A stretch of 64,000 nucleotides of DNA from Symbiodinium natans (lineage: Eukaryota; Sar; Dinophyceae; Suessiales; Symbiodiniaceae). Each line of letters begins with the position of its first letter. Positions within the stretch are counted from its first letter, which is position 1. The translations under genes and the position numbers were made by a program. Where the stretch lies: contig CAJNDS010002608.1 of the NCBI GenBank assembly GCA_905221605.1, positions 28,017 to 92,016 of the forward strand, in the 5' to 3' direction. The notes under the pieces were generated by a model. It made no database searches and was not told where the DNA came from. It worked only from the letters and a program-made list of their open reading frames with translations. Shown piece by piece: positions 53,116-63,919 of this stretch.

Positions 53116-53334
53116 TTGGAGGGAGATGATTTTGATTATGGTCATTATTACATTATCTTTCTGACAATTACTACTGGCCATCCAGTGTTCCGCATGTGTT
53201 ATTTGATGTTGCTACTATGCTGCCATATTGCTGATATGCTGCTGCTTTTCTTCGCTATTTGCTGTGAGCTGTTTGCTGTTCATGCCATATTACTTGCTAC
53301 TGGCTTCAACGTATGCTTTTTATCCTTGGACTGA
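53116..53334 (+). CDS. Hypothetical hydrophobic ORF
   Basis: 72 aa, Cys/Leu-rich (LLLCCHIADMLLLFFAICCE). Probably a chance product of GCTGCT/TATTGC-rich DNA. Confidence 0.15.
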   Translation: MEGDDFDYGHYYIIFLTITTGHPVFRMCYLMLLLCCHIADMLLLFFAICCELFAVHAILLATGFNVCFLSLD

Positions 53335-53338
53335 GTTC

Positions 53339-53545
53339 TTAGAGCGCCAGCGGGTGGAGCGAAGCACGAGGCTTGGTCAAGCGGCCACATGACTTCAAAG
53401 CCCTAACCGCTCCGACGAAATCGTGTCCAAATCTCACGCGGTGCTCATGACCCCATGGAGCCATGCGGCATGAACTCTGCGTTGTTGTAGAACGCTGGGA
53501 GCCAGCCGTCGGCGGGACTGCAGAGGTTCCAGACAAAGGCAGCTT
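53339..53545 (-). pseudogene. Exon with 1-nt frameshift in GGGG
   Basis: Acceptor TTATTTAG. Reads AFVWNLCSPADGWLPAFYNA and EFMPHGSMG, then at a G4 run (about 53,454) the frame shifts by one to HEHRVRFGHDFVGAVRALKS and GRLTKPRASLHPLAL-stop. Both halves are clearly coding on the same strand. It is either a recent frameshift or a homopolymer length error in the assembly. Not recognised. Confidence 0.55.
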
Positions 53546-53555
53546 CTAAATAATA

Positions 53556-53767
53556 TTGTCATGCAGATTATGGTTGCAAGCTGCAGCCGAAGTTCCGAAT
53601 ACCCCCTACAGCAAAGCTAGGACACCTGAATTGTCCACCCGGACATCCAGCAACCCTGCGCCCCTGATGAGAAGCACACTCCCCCACTCGCACACCCCCC
53701 CCCACCCGTCGCCGAGCAGTTTGTCGGTGCTGGTGGACGAAGGGCCGGCCCTTGGCAAGTTCTACGT
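53556..53767 (+). CDS. Candidate exon
   Basis: Reads TRTSSNPAPLMRSTLPHSHT and SSLSVLVDEGPALGKFY, with a possible donor TAC/GTAGGA near 53,767. The frame remains open to 53,909. Not recognised. Confidence 0.4.
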
Positions 53768-53878
53768 AGGAAAACCAGCTTCGGGGTGTGGCGAAAGATT
53801 GTGTGGATCTGGGCAGAGCCATTCCGAACAGCTTCTTGGAACCCTTAAACCCTACATGACCCTATCGCTAAACACCCC

Positions 53879-54211
53879 TCAACCCTGCGGAAGTCCCAAG
53901 GTTGCTTGAGGTTTGGGGGTCCCGAGCGCCCAACCACGAGTTGCAGCGGAGTGCACATCCTGCCAACACTGGAATCCAATGAACAAATTGTTTGGTGCCA
54001 GGTGCATTGATTGGAATGGGCAAGTTTCTATGAGCGCACTGTAGTTTTTTCGATAAAAACTCATGCTCAACCCCGACGGGCTTTTGCAAGCTTGCGGCTT
54101 GCTCTTGACCACAAGAGGGGCGGGTCTTTCTAGGGCCCTCCAAGGAAAATCGAGCTTTGACCCTTCGGCGCCTGCCGTGATGAGGACCGTGGCGAGCAGA
54201 AAGGTCCTCAT
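53879..54211 (-). CDS. Small secreted-type protein, 110 aa
   Basis: ATG at 54211: MRTFLLATVLITAGAEGSKL has a signal-peptide shape (short basic start, hydrophobic core, small residues before the likely cut after AEG or GAEG). The mature part reads WRALERPAPLVVKSKPQACK, MSFYRKNYSALIETCPFQSM and FIGFQCWQDVHSAATRGWAL with three Cys. Stop at 53879. The last 14 residues (PKPQATLGLPQG) look repeat-like, so a splice before them is possible. The frame is open upstream to 54,478, but the signal peptide argues for this start. Not recognised. Confidence 0.6.
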   Translation of the reverse strand: MRTFLLATVLITAGAEGSKLDFPWRALERPAPLVVKSKPQACKSPSGLSMSFYRKNYSALIETCPFQSMHLAPNNLFIGFQCWQDVHSAATRGWALGTPKPQATLGLPQG

Positions 54212-54580
54212 GAGCAGGAGTCTTCGCAAAGGGCCGGTCTCCCATCGCAGGCAAAGTGGGAACGGGCAGAAGGGGGGGCCCTCAATCATTGAGACTTCGG
54301 GGGTGCGAATTCCAATTCGCCCCTTTAACTCTTCATTGCCTGACAATTTTTTCTGCTTGGTACGAGATAAAGTAGTTAGTTGAAGCCTGTTCTTTCCGGC
54401 CCAACCCAGAAAAAACTGAGAGCATAGACCCTCAGCTAGCCCCGGACCCCACGCACCAAACCACGCAAAACTCTCCAAGCCTGAAGCCTTACTAACGAAG
54501 CCCTATAACCCTACGAGGCCCCAGAAGCCCCCCCATCAGCCCTAACTAAGCCCCAAAACCCTGAAAGCAAAGAAGAAAGC

Positions 54581-54668
54581 TCTGAGACCCCACGCCGCCG
54601 GCAGCCCACCGCGCCGACCAGAGGCCCGGTGACAAAGGCGCCGGGGACGTAAACCTTCGTAGAGCACG
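54581..54668 (-). CDS. Exon core
   Basis: Reads KVYVPGAFVTGPLVGAVGCR in a GC-rich island with CCCTAAA-like words to the left and CTAGGGTT to the right. Confidence 0.45.
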
Positions 54669-54796
54669 AGGGCCTCTAGGGTTACCCTGCTACCCTAATA
54701 TCCCCAAGGCCCCAAACCCTCAATTAAATGAAAGGGCTTTAAATCGTTTCAGTCTTTGCGCGTCGGCTTCTGCAAGGGTCCGTATGCCAACCCCTT

Positions 54797-54906
54797 ACTG
54801 TGGGAGCCTGAATGATTAGAACAGGGGGTTAAGAGTTTTTTTTAGTATACATGTAAAGACATGATAAGGGAATATTAATAGAGTAATTATTCCGACCCCT
54901 TACGGT
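54797..54906 (+). mobile_element. Family B element
   Basis: TTACTGTGGGAGCCTGAATG at the left; GATAAGGGAATATTAATAGA and ATTCCGACCCCTTACGGTAG at the right. The outer 25 nt form an imperfect inverted repeat. Confidence 0.7.
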
Positions 54907-55037
54907 AGTAGTTAAACCCAAGAACTCGGGGCATCCAAAGCACTAAGGAGCAGTAGCCGATATTTCAGCCGAGGGGCGAGAGCATAGAGAATGCAGAGCA
55001 TGTTCCTGGGGGAGCATGCAGACAACAGCGCAGGAGC

Positions 55038-55086
55038 TTAGGGTTTAGGGTTTAGGGTTTAGGGTTTCAGGGTTCAGGGTTTAGGG
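55038..55086 (+). repeat. TTTAGGG array with TTCAGGG variants
   Basis: About seven heptamers, abutting the stop of the minus-strand frame at 55,074. Confidence 0.9.
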
Positions 55087-55543
55087 CAAAGAAGCATCGA
55101 TTCTGGTGACGTGCGAAACAGCTTCGTGAGATGGACCTCCCGAGCCTTCAGCGCCCTGTGCAGTTTCGGGAGGCACCCCCGTATACGCTCGTATGTGCAG
55201 AGGTGAGATTCAATCCATCTCTTCTTTCTAGCATTCTGTTCTCCGAGCATGAAAAATTTCACGGGGCGGACCGGAGCACCAGGGCACCCCAACAGTGGGA
55301 AGTTTAGTGTTCCGATGGTTTTCGTAGCTCGTGATGTCCCGCTCTTTCTCCCTCCTCCTTACTCGCTCGTGTGCGCGACTATACTCTATTGTATACGGCA
55401 GCAACAAGCAATGGAAGATGCCAATGTGTGCCAAGGCTCATAGCCGGCTCGTCCACATGGAAGGCGTGCATGCTTTGACCTCAGCGGACCCTGTGAGGCG
55501 AACGTCCTGACTTCAGCCTCAAACCGGCATTTTCGCCCTGCAA
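55074..55543 (-). CDS. Coding region, frames change
   Basis: 55,543-55,386 (acceptor CTCCTTGCAG) reads KCRFEAEVRTFASQGPLRSK and YEPWHTLASSIACCCRIQ-stop. A second frame reads ERVRRREKERDITSYENHRN. 55,290-55,074 reads VRPVKFFMLGEQNARKKRWI, ESHLCTYERIRGCLPKLHRA and KLFRTSPESMLLCPKP-stop. Likely two or three exons of one gene with unresolved junctions. Not recognised. Confidence 0.5.
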
Positions 55544-55559
55544 GGAGACTGCACGCGGG

Positions 55560-55894
55560 ATTGGGTTTTGGGTTTGGGTTTACGGGTAGGGGTTTCGGGG
55601 GTTTAGGGATTGCCCGAACCCCATAATTTAGGTTTAGGGTTTCCCAAGCCCTCAACCCTAAAAGGCCCTAGGTGTTTGGGTTTAGTCTTCAAGGGGTTGT
55701 GGGGTTAGGGTAGACCGAAGCTCAAAACCCTAAACCCTTTAGCCTTAACCGTAACCCTAAATGAGGTTTAAAGTTTAGGTGGGCTTTTGGGTGTCACTGG
55801 GTGGGGTCTAGGGCATTCGACACCATGATTCGACCGGAGAGCTTCTTGTCCAGCTCGGGAGACCTGCAAGAGCTGGATGTCCACCGACGAAGCG
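55560..55894. other. Spacer
   Basis: GGGTTTGGGTTTACGGG-type and CCCTAAA-like words. No gene seen. Confidence 0.5.
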
Positions 55895-56300
55895 TCTGTG
55901 CAGTTGAGGCGGATCCTCGTGACTTCGATCTGCAACGCCGTGAAACCATCGTGTTTCCTGACATTGCTAGCAGTACCCACTGCTAAAAGGAAGGTGTGTG
56001 AGCTCCGCATTGCCGTGGTCAGCTGCGAGGGTCCGTGCCGTGTTGCCGTTCAGTGCCAAGCCAACAAATCCCTAGTAGCGCCAGTGGCCAGCAGGAAACG
56101 ATAGGGGAACCTTGAAATAGCCCGCGATGGCTTGTGCCCCAATGCCCAAACCTCCATCGACCATCAGAAGACTTTGCCGAGCCGCGGAGGATCGGGACAA
56201 AGGTGTACTGAGGAACATAGCCTCGGTGGTTGAGGAATCTGTGGGATCTCGGGTCGCTTGACAAAGACACAACTTCGTAGCCAGATGCCATCGCTGACTT
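55895..56300 (-). pseudogene. Ankyrin-repeat pseudogene
   Basis: On the minus strand FLLATGATRDLLAWH, NTARTLAADHGNAELTHL and LLAVGTASNVRKHDGFTALQ are ankyrin-type helices, but they lie in different frames, with a TGA after AWH and a 1-nt shift after THL. Upstream, MASGYEVVSLSSDPRSHRFL may be older coding sequence. Clearly decayed and not a copy of the 1.3-kb gene. Confidence 0.6.
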
Positions 56301-57214
56301 CTAGCTTCTACAAGGGCACTTTGAGATTAGCAAGGACCCGTTTGGGAGGACTTCCAATTCCGCGCACTCCCCCAAACCCTAAACCGTAAACAGGGTTCTC
56401 ACTGAGGGCTCGGGCTCCGCAGGGTTGGGTCCTAACCCTGGTGATCTGGAAACAGTTGTTGCCTTGACATCACCAGTTCAGTAGCCCTGTCCCCCGAACA
56501 AGCCCACAAAAAGGGCACAGGTCTAGATAAGAATTATCTCATGTCAGGGGGCTACTTGGGGAGGTTGAACGGGTGCACCGGACACGAGATCCCCAGAGCT
56601 GAGAAGAAGTGATTGGGCGAACAGCCCTGAGCCCTAAACCCAAAAACCCTCAAGCCTCAACCCTAAACCCCAAACCCAAGGTTAGACCCTAAACCCCCAC
56701 ACTACAAGTTCCAGGGCTTTCAGGCATGCTGCGAATTCTGGTGCAGACAAGCCGCTGATGCAAATGTCCAGGCTCAGCACGGCTAAAGCCACCTCAGGTT
56801 TAGGGACCCCACCTGCGACCGTATGTTCACCTACTCTCCTTAAAAAGTTTAATCCTCAAAACCCCCCCCCCCCCCCCAAAAAAAAAAAAAAAAAACCTGA
56901 AGGCCCTTCAATCCTTCAACACGTCTCATCGCTCAGAGGCCTGGCCGCGAGCCCCCCCTCCAACAAAAACCCGAAACCCCTGCGACCCTAAGACCCTAGA
57001 ACCCTAAAACCCTACAACCCTGAAACCCTAGAGTCCTAAAGCCCTAAAAGCCTAAAAAGCCCTAGAACCCTAACACCCAAAAAACCCTCTGCTGGCCACC
57101 GCGCGGCCCAGCGCCAGGGCGCTGCCTGGGGCGGCACGGTGTCGCGAGCCTTGCGCATGGGCGGCTCTCGAAAAGGTGTCCCCTTCTTGTGGGTACTTCA
57201 GTTTAGGGTTAAGG
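56301..57214. other. Spacer with C17A18 run
   Basis: CCCTAAA-like words, a C17 run followed by A18 at about 56,863-56,897, and a GC-rich island at 57,090-57,180 that may hold an exon (minus HAQGSRHRAAPGSALALGRA), not firm. Confidence 0.4.
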
Positions 57215-57277
57215 TTTAGGGTTTAGGGTTTAGGGTTTAGGGTTTAGGGTTTAGGGTTTAGGGTTTAGGGTTTAGGG
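57215..57277 (+). repeat. TTTAGGG x9
   Basis: 63 nt perfect array, about 35 nt from the GC-rich island on its left. Confidence 0.97.
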
Positions 57278-57309
57278 TTCAGGGTTTAGCGTTTGGGGCG
57301 GGGGGGGTG

Positions 57310-57365
57310 ATCATCGGGGAATGCTGTTGGTCCCTGTTCGTCAGTATTCCGACCCCTATACTCCC
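57310..57365 (+). mobile_element. Family B right half
   Basis: CATCGGGGAATGCTGTTGGT and CAGTATTCCGACCCCTATA match the right ends of the other copies; no left half was seen. Confidence 0.5.
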
Positions 57366-58259
57366 CTCAATAGAGCTGGTGGCGGCCATTTCCATTTTTC
57401 TAATCATGCACCACCCGTAGCACCCAAACCATAACAACCTATACCCTCAACCTTCAACCCACCGAAAGACCCCTAGGATGAAAACCATACTACGGAACCA
57501 CGCATAACCCCATAGACAATAGCATACTCACTCCCATAGCAGCCCCACCTGATAGACAACCCGCTAGTAGCAACCCGAAACCCCTAACCGTAGAACATGG
57601 AAATGGTCTTCTCATCTGTAATAGGAATAAGGTTTAGGTATAAGGTAGTAAAATACGAAGCAAGAACATTTTTTTGTTGAAGGCTTACTTTTTCGGATTG
57701 ATTAGATCGCCATATTCCTCTTCAATGTCCTTACTACTTTTGTTCATCCACACTCCATACATCAACACCATTGTCTACTGGTATAGCCCTCCTGCAGTTT
57801 ATGACAATGGGATTGTAGCGCTAACTCCTTTGTGCAAGTGTATCCGTTTCTTAAGGCAACGGTCGGAAACAGTTGAGCCATCTAATTCCTTCTCGTTTTC
57901 GTCGTATCCGGTGATGTTGTTCATGTTGCCTCCCTTTTGTTTTTGATAATGCGACACTTCCTGAAGATTCTCGAAGGCAAAAGTTTTTGATGGAAGTTCT
58001 GCATAGAGGCCCAGGGGCCTTCATTTGAAGCATGTGTTCTTGACGACTCTCCGCACCCAATACATACAATCGCCAATGCTTATAAATAAGGAACCAGAAC
58101 TACACTATACCCAAGTTCTTTTTGGATAATTGGCCTTACCAGCTCCCCAGACACGCTATGTACGCCCTACGTAAGGCTCAAGCAGTCGGGCACGTTGGGG
58201 TCCATTTGCAGTAGCCTGGGCACGGTGGGGCGCCGGGGTGCTTAGGAAGGGCATGAAGG
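57366..58259. other. Lower-GC spacer
   Basis: Mixed sequence. The 90-codon plus frame at 57,674-57,946 (RSPYSSSMSLLLLFIHTPYI) is low in GC3, with no splice or homology support. Confidence 0.4.
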
Positions 58260-58500
58260 GACTGAGATGATCTTCGAACCAACTTCAATGACACCATCCC
58301 ACAGCTCATTTGGCCCGACTCTGGACATATTCATGTTACGGTACAAGTTTACTTCACATGCCCAGGGGCACGTCCGCAAGAAGAGCAGCCGGAAGCTACG
58401 CGCAAGGCTCATCAACGTCCCGTCATCACGGCTTCCGCGACTTGCGCGGGTGGCCGGTGCGATGAAGGGAGGCGTCAAGATGTATGGTATGGTTTGTGGC
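58260..58500 (+). CDS. Coding-like block, frame and strand uncertain
   Basis: Best plus frame: LRTNFNDTIPQLIWPDSGHI and HVTVQVYFTCPGARPQEEQP. Another plus frame has GHVRKKSSRKLRARLINVP before G/GTATGG. Minus reads RNMNMSRVGPNELWDGVIEV. A real exon is likely, but its frame cannot be fixed by eye. Confidence 0.4.
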
Positions 58501-58599
58501 TGGGGGTGGGGGTGGGGCCGGGGTGAGGGGGGGGCGATGTAGGACTTCTGATGCCAAATTTGGCGCTTGCTGCGCTTTCCATAGGAATCTGATACACCC

Positions 58600-59554
58600 T
58601 GTAACTGGTGTTTCAAGCATCTTGGCAGCTGTGTTTTGAGCAGCTGGGTTTCAGGCCACGCTTCAGCCTAGCCTCAATCCGTTGCGCCACCTTCGAGTCT
58701 GAATCTCCACGATGCTGGCGTTGTTGCACCCTGAACCCTACAACCGCATCCCAGAATTCTAAACCATACAGACCTTAAGGCCTGGCATCCTTCCGTCTAC
58801 AAACGGGCTCGAGCAGCGGCAAGGCCCTGAAGGATTGAAGCGCCTATTTGGAGATTCACGGGCCTTGTAATTGGGGGACTTCTGTCATGACTTGCTGAGA
58901 AAACCCTAAACCCTAAACCCCCAAACCTAAGTTTTTGGGCCCCTAAACTCTGCTTGTATCTGCCCATCCTTCGGGCTTGAGCTTTGGCAGCTGGTTCAGG
59001 GCGGTTTTGGGAAGTTAGGATTTATGGTCAAACCCTAAACCCAGGATGAGGCCCTGTGCTGACTGGGGCCTAGTTGAGTTGATGTGGAGCTCTGGCTTCC
59101 GAAACCTAAAACCTTAAAACCCTAAGGCCCTTGAACCCTACACCCCCAACGTCTTAAACCGCCAAGGCAGGGCACTTGCAGAGAGGTGTGTTACGAGCCC
59201 GCCGAACTTCTGTCAGCCAGAGGCTCTCATGACCCCGCCGGATTTTCCGAACTTTGCCTGCATTGGGCAAAGCCCCCAACGGTACACTCCCCGGGTTTTG
59301 GGTTTTGGGACAAACAATAGAACACAATCACGACCCAAGGTGGGTTCTGACTTGGGACTGCTGACTTGACATCATTGTGACATCATGCACTTCATATATG
59401 AGAAGGGTTCTTGTGATTGTCAAAACATTGTGTCAACAAGTAGGGGGTCTAACGTGCCAACTAAGAGGGGCTAGGTTGACATGCACCCGCGGCCGGGATC
59501 ATGCGTTTTTTCTCGAAGCCTATTCGCATGTTGCATGGACATCGGCCGCTTTTC
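58600..59554. other. Spacer
   Basis: CCCTAAA-like words at 58,730-59,160. No firm gene. Confidence 0.45.
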
Positions 59555-59700
59555 GCCATCCTCGAAACTGTCATCACTTTCTGGCTGCTGGCTTCTGGTT
59601 TCGTGAGATGCGAAATTGTCATTGTATGGATTTGAGACGTCTCGGCTCGCGAAATACAAAACTGTCGTCGCTTTTGGACTTCCCGCTCATCTCATCCGGC
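59555..59700. repeat. Degenerate repeat of about 50 bp, three copies
   Basis: CGAAACTGTCATCACTTT, CGAAATTGTCATTGTATG and ACAAAACTGTCGTCGCTTTT recur about every 45-60 nt. The 149-codon plus frame across it is doubtful. Confidence 0.55.
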
Positions 59701-60345
59701 TTCCGCCTGTCGGCTGCAAGTCTCAACCGACCGGCTCTGTGCCGGATGCAAGTTACACCCGATGAATTCCTCATTCGTCTGGTACTGGCAATCTTCGGAG
59801 CTGCCATGCTCTTGGAATGCTCCTGAAGCGTACTTCTCCGGAGGGATGTTCTTCGAGCACTAACGGAATCTTGCCTGGAGCGCTTGGAGTGGTCTCGGTG
59901 TAGTCGGACGTGCTCTTGGACCAGTGGACGGTCTTTCATGTCCCCAATGCCCAATGGCCTCACACTATTTGTTGTCTACGCTGGCTGACATGTATGGGGC
60001 TTTGGGTTAGGACTTTAGGATTTATGTAGGGGGTTTGGGGCTTCGGGCCTTCTACAGGCGGTTAAGTTAAGGGTTCAAAGTTTTAGGGCATTGAGGGTTT
60101 CAGCTAAGGAGAGAGCACCGCTCCGTGCCACTTGGTCAGGCCCGTCCTGTTGACAGCCGCCGAGGGACGATAAACTCAGCGCATCAGCTACCGAGGCAGG
60201 GCTGGACTGCAGGGTTTAAGGGTCTAGGGTTTGGGGGTTTATGGTTGCGGGGTTTAGGGCTGCACCCCCTGCCTCAGCCTCTTGCGCCTCAGCCCCTAAG
60301 CCCTAAACCCTAAACCATAGACCCTAAACCCTAAACCCTAACGCC

Positions 60346-60411
60346 CTGAATCGCCTGGGTCAGGAGCTGCCAGAAGAAGCGCTGGGGCCCTTTCCTCGCA
60401 GCCAGGCTCGG
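60346..60411 (-). CDS. Exon core
   Basis: Reads SLAARKGPQRFFWQLLTQAI then Q before GGCGTTAGG. CCCTAAA array to the left (60,301-60,340), TTTAGGG-like to the right. The donor is not a standard GT. Confidence 0.4.
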
Positions 60412-60682
60412 CTTTAGGGTCTCAGGGTCTTCAGGGTTTTCAGGGTTTCGGGTTTTTGTAGGTTTTCAGGCTTTAGGGTGGTTAGGGCTTCAGGGCTTGT
60501 GGGGGTTCTAGGGCTTCCGGGCTTGAGGGCTTATGGTTGCAAGCTCCGAAGAGCCCTATCTGCCCAAAACAACCCCCAACCCGGTTTACCCGAAGCCCCT
60601 TAGGCTTCTGAAAGGGCTACACAGCCATCATCCCCATGCCAAGCTCTCGTGGACCTCGGGATCTTATTTGATGTGTTGTCAA

Positions 60683-60683
60683 C

Positions 60684-60720
<37 letters not shown>

Positions 60721-60892
60721 CCACGCATGACCCCCCCGAAGGGAGGACGCCCCCAGGGGCGCGTGCCAACGTCTTCTTCTTCTTCTTCTGCTGGGCTTAG
60801 GGGTGCCCCCCCGCGCTCGAAGCGCGCCCGAGGGTGAGTCAGGTCCAGTGAAACCACAGCTGCTAACGTCTCTCTCTCTCTCTTTCTGTTCT

Positions 60893-60930
<38 letters not shown>

Positions 60931-60932
60931 TT
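60683..60932. repeat. (CT)n, (CTT)n and (GT)n microsatellites
   Basis: CT runs at 60,685-60,718 and 60,869-60,886, CTT at 60,770-60,790, GT at 60,897-60,927, then T8. Between them, GC-rich sequence. Confidence 0.9.
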
Positions 60933-61481
60933 TTGGGCGGGGCGGGAGGCGCTTGCCCTAAACCCTTTAAGCCCTGAGATTTGGAGCTGAATCAAGCCGC
61001 CTCGCTGGAAGGGCCGGAAGCGCTCGTGACCGGGTCGCGGAGCCTCCGTGACCGGAACCTGGAGAGGGGGCCATGACATTGGGGACGCTTGAGAGCCCTT
61101 AGGGTCTGCAGGGGCTGATATCAGCGGCGTTTAGGCTTTTAGCACTATAATCTATCGTGAATTCTTGAGGTCCAGGGTTTTGGGTCAACCCTAAACCCTA
61201 CACCCTAAACCTAAAGCCTAAGCCGGGTTCTTGAGTTTCTGAGAGAGGACTCTGGGGTCGGGTTTTTACAAGCAGTCTCTGGCTCAGCGCAAGGCGAGTG
61301 AGTTCCTCCGCCCCTGGCGCCCAACATTCCCATATCAAACTACCCTCCGCCCTCCGCCAACAATGAATGAACTACCCAAACCCTGCACACCCCAAAACCC
61401 GAAACCCTACACCCCAAACCCTAAACCCGAAACCCCAAAACCCGAAACCCCAAACCCTAAACCCCCCCTAGGCCCAAAGGC

Positions 61482-62010
61482 CTTCGCCGGCTTCGCCGGC
61501 TCCGAGGAGGCCGCGCCCTGGGCGGCGGCCTCTATCGGCGTTTCGGGCGCCTGCAGAAGGGGTCCTTAAGGTGGGGCTTTCGGGTCTTAGAATGAATTGA
61601 GGGTTTATGTGTTGGAACAACTTAAGAGTGGCTTTGAGCCCTGGGGGTACGGGACCTTTGTCATACTGGTACTGTAAAGACTGACCCGGATTTTGTTGAA
61701 ATCTCAACCCCTGGACCCCGACCAGGGACCCCGATGAACTGAAGTGCAGGGCCGAGCGGGCCTAGCTAGGATGGCCCTTAAAACCTCTGAAAAATATTCC
61801 TGAATATGATCCTCTAAAAACCCAATGAGGGCAAACACATAAAATGTCCCAAGGACCTACCTAGAATCGCTTCATTGGGCCCAACCCCCCCCCCCCCTCG
61901 TGGCGAACTATCCCAGCCCCGGCCCTAAACTCTCAACCCTAAACCCCAAACCCCGCGCCAGCCCTGCTGGCCTTGGCCTTAGCATCGCTGCCGGCCGCAC
62001 GGCTGGGCGC
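61482..62010 (-). CDS. Ala/Lys-rich exon cores 61954-62010 and 61482-61550
   Basis: 61954-62010 reads APSRAAGSDAKAKASRAGA. 61482-61550 (acceptor CCCCTTCTGCAG, donor AAG/GCCTTT, 23 codons) reads APETPIEAAAQGAASSEPAK then PAK. Similar composition suggests one Ala-rich protein. Both sit between CCCTAAA and TTTAGGG flanks. Confidence 0.45.
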
Positions 62011-62793
62011 CTCGTGGCATCAAAGCGGGGTTTAGGGTTTAGAGTTTAGGGTTTAAGGTTTAGGGGTGGCCTTGGGTTTGGGGTTCAGGGCCTCGGACCT
62101 TTAGATCAACCTCCTCATATATTCTAGCAGGGAACCGAAAAGGGACCATGCCATTCTCTTCCAGATAGATGAGAGCTGCTCGAACTTATGATCCCGGTGA
62201 ACGTGCAGACCTGAATACGTGAGGTTTGGACTCATTGGGCCCTTACACTTTGGGACTTGGGCTCAGGAACCGGGAGTCCGCACCGCCTTCTCGTGCGCAC
62301 CCGAAGAGGACGAGGCGCCACCTTTCCTGCCGCGAGTTGGAGGCCAGTACAGAGCATTATGGAACTGGGTTTGCTCGGCAACGAGATGATGGGCTTGGGG
62401 TTTAGGCCTTATACGATACTCGGGCCCTAGAGAAACATACGTATGTGGGCCGGTGCCACCGTTCCTGCATTGGCGCAGAACCTTCTAACCCTCAACGTCC
62501 ATTACAGGGCAGGGCCCCCCAAATAGTGCCTAGGGGTCTCGCAGGGCTTTGGGGGACTGTGTAAAACTGCTTCTCCTGTACCGTGTGGCCTGCTTCTCCT
62601 TTACCGAAAGACCTCAAGTTAAGCACCTGAAGCACCAACCCTATATCCTGATAGAATTCGTCTCAAGCCCAATAAGAGAGGATGTGCCATGTTCCGAGGG
62701 CCTGCCTTGCTCCAGAAGCACCAGAACCATGAACTCCTAAACCCTGTAAACCCCAAACCCCGAGAGTTCCACCCCCAAACATTTATGCGTGAC
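62011..62793. other. Spacer
   Basis: TTTAGGG-like sequence at 62,030-62,090, then mixed sequence. Nothing firm. Confidence 0.4.
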
Positions 62794-62984
62794 CTTCGTA
62801 TCCGCCGGGAGCGCTGCGTGGCGAGGTTCAGCTGCCTTGCAACGAAAGACACCCTAAGCCTTAGACCCTGACCAGAAGGGTTGACGGTTCACCAAACTGA
62901 GAGACATCCTTGGTGCATGTGTGCGGTTCTGCCAGCTCACCCCTCCGGGCCACGCGCGTGAGGCTGTTGAAATCGATGAGATAC
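62794..62984 (-). CDS. Candidate exons 62941-62984 and 62794-62853
   Basis: 62941-62984 (acceptor GCTCGAG, donor G/GTGAGC) reads YLIDFNSLTRVARR. 62794-62853 (donor CGAAG/GTCACG) reads VSFVARQLNLATQRSRRIRR. Same strand and order. Not recognised. Confidence 0.45.
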
Positions 62985-62999
62985 CTCGAGCATGTGGGG

Positions 63000-63900
63000 C
63001 CTATACGGGGAGGGGGGGAATCAACATTGGGGGGTCCCGCCTGTCGGCGGTTCCTACACAGGGGGCGCTCCAAAAGGCGCAACCTTCCTGAAACCTCTCT
63101 GGGACCTTTCCTGGGACCCCCCTAAGACGCCTGGGACCTGCCTGGGGCCCCCTCCCCTTTTTTGAGGCCTTTCCCGGCCCGCGCAAGCGTTTACAATTAT
63201 GGGTTATCTTGGGTCTTCATTACTCTATATGCCTTATAGCTTATAATGCTACCAGATGGGTCCACAACTGAGATCGGCAAACTGCCTCTGCAGCTTCCTG
63301 CCCTGCAAAGGCCCTAAAGCTAATTCCCCAAGATCAGCAACCAAGCCGGAACCCCATGTAATTAATTCCACCCTAAACACTGAAAACCGTAAAAATGCAA
63401 TTCCACCCTAAACCCTAAAAACCGTGAACACCCTAAAAACGAAAACCGTAAAAACCGTGAACACCCTAAAGACTCTATATTACAGAACCCTTAATAGAAC
63501 AGAGAGCGTCGGCTTTGGCTGCAGTGATGCTGGGGGGGGCCACCTGTGGCCACCAAAGCGCAGCTCGCACGCCTGCAGCTGAGACGAGTGTTCTTTGAGG
63601 GTTAGGGTTGGTTCAGGGTTTAGGGTTTAGGGTGCAAGGGCCATTGAACCATGAAACCGTCGAAAACCTGGAGACGTGCCGTGTGACAGCTTAGGAACAA
63701 AACCTTTTCGGTTTGAGCGTGTAGTGTAGACGTAGGATAGAGGGTTTACAGTTGAGGATCCTTGGAAACTTCCACATTTTCTGAACTTCTAGCATACTGC
63801 TTTACATAGAGGGTCGGCCAGTGATGCCTCTTCACTTTTCCTCTCGGAGAGCCCCAAACATCCCCAAACCCAAAACCCTAAACCCCAAACCCTAAACAAC
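63000..63900. other. Spacer
   Basis: Repeated ACCCTAAAAACCGTGAAC-type words at 63,370-63,470, a possible minus micro-exon ACELRFGGH at about 63,550, and TTTAGGG at 63,615-63,632. No firm gene. Confidence 0.4.
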
Positions 63901-63919
63901 AAACCCTAAACCCCAAACC

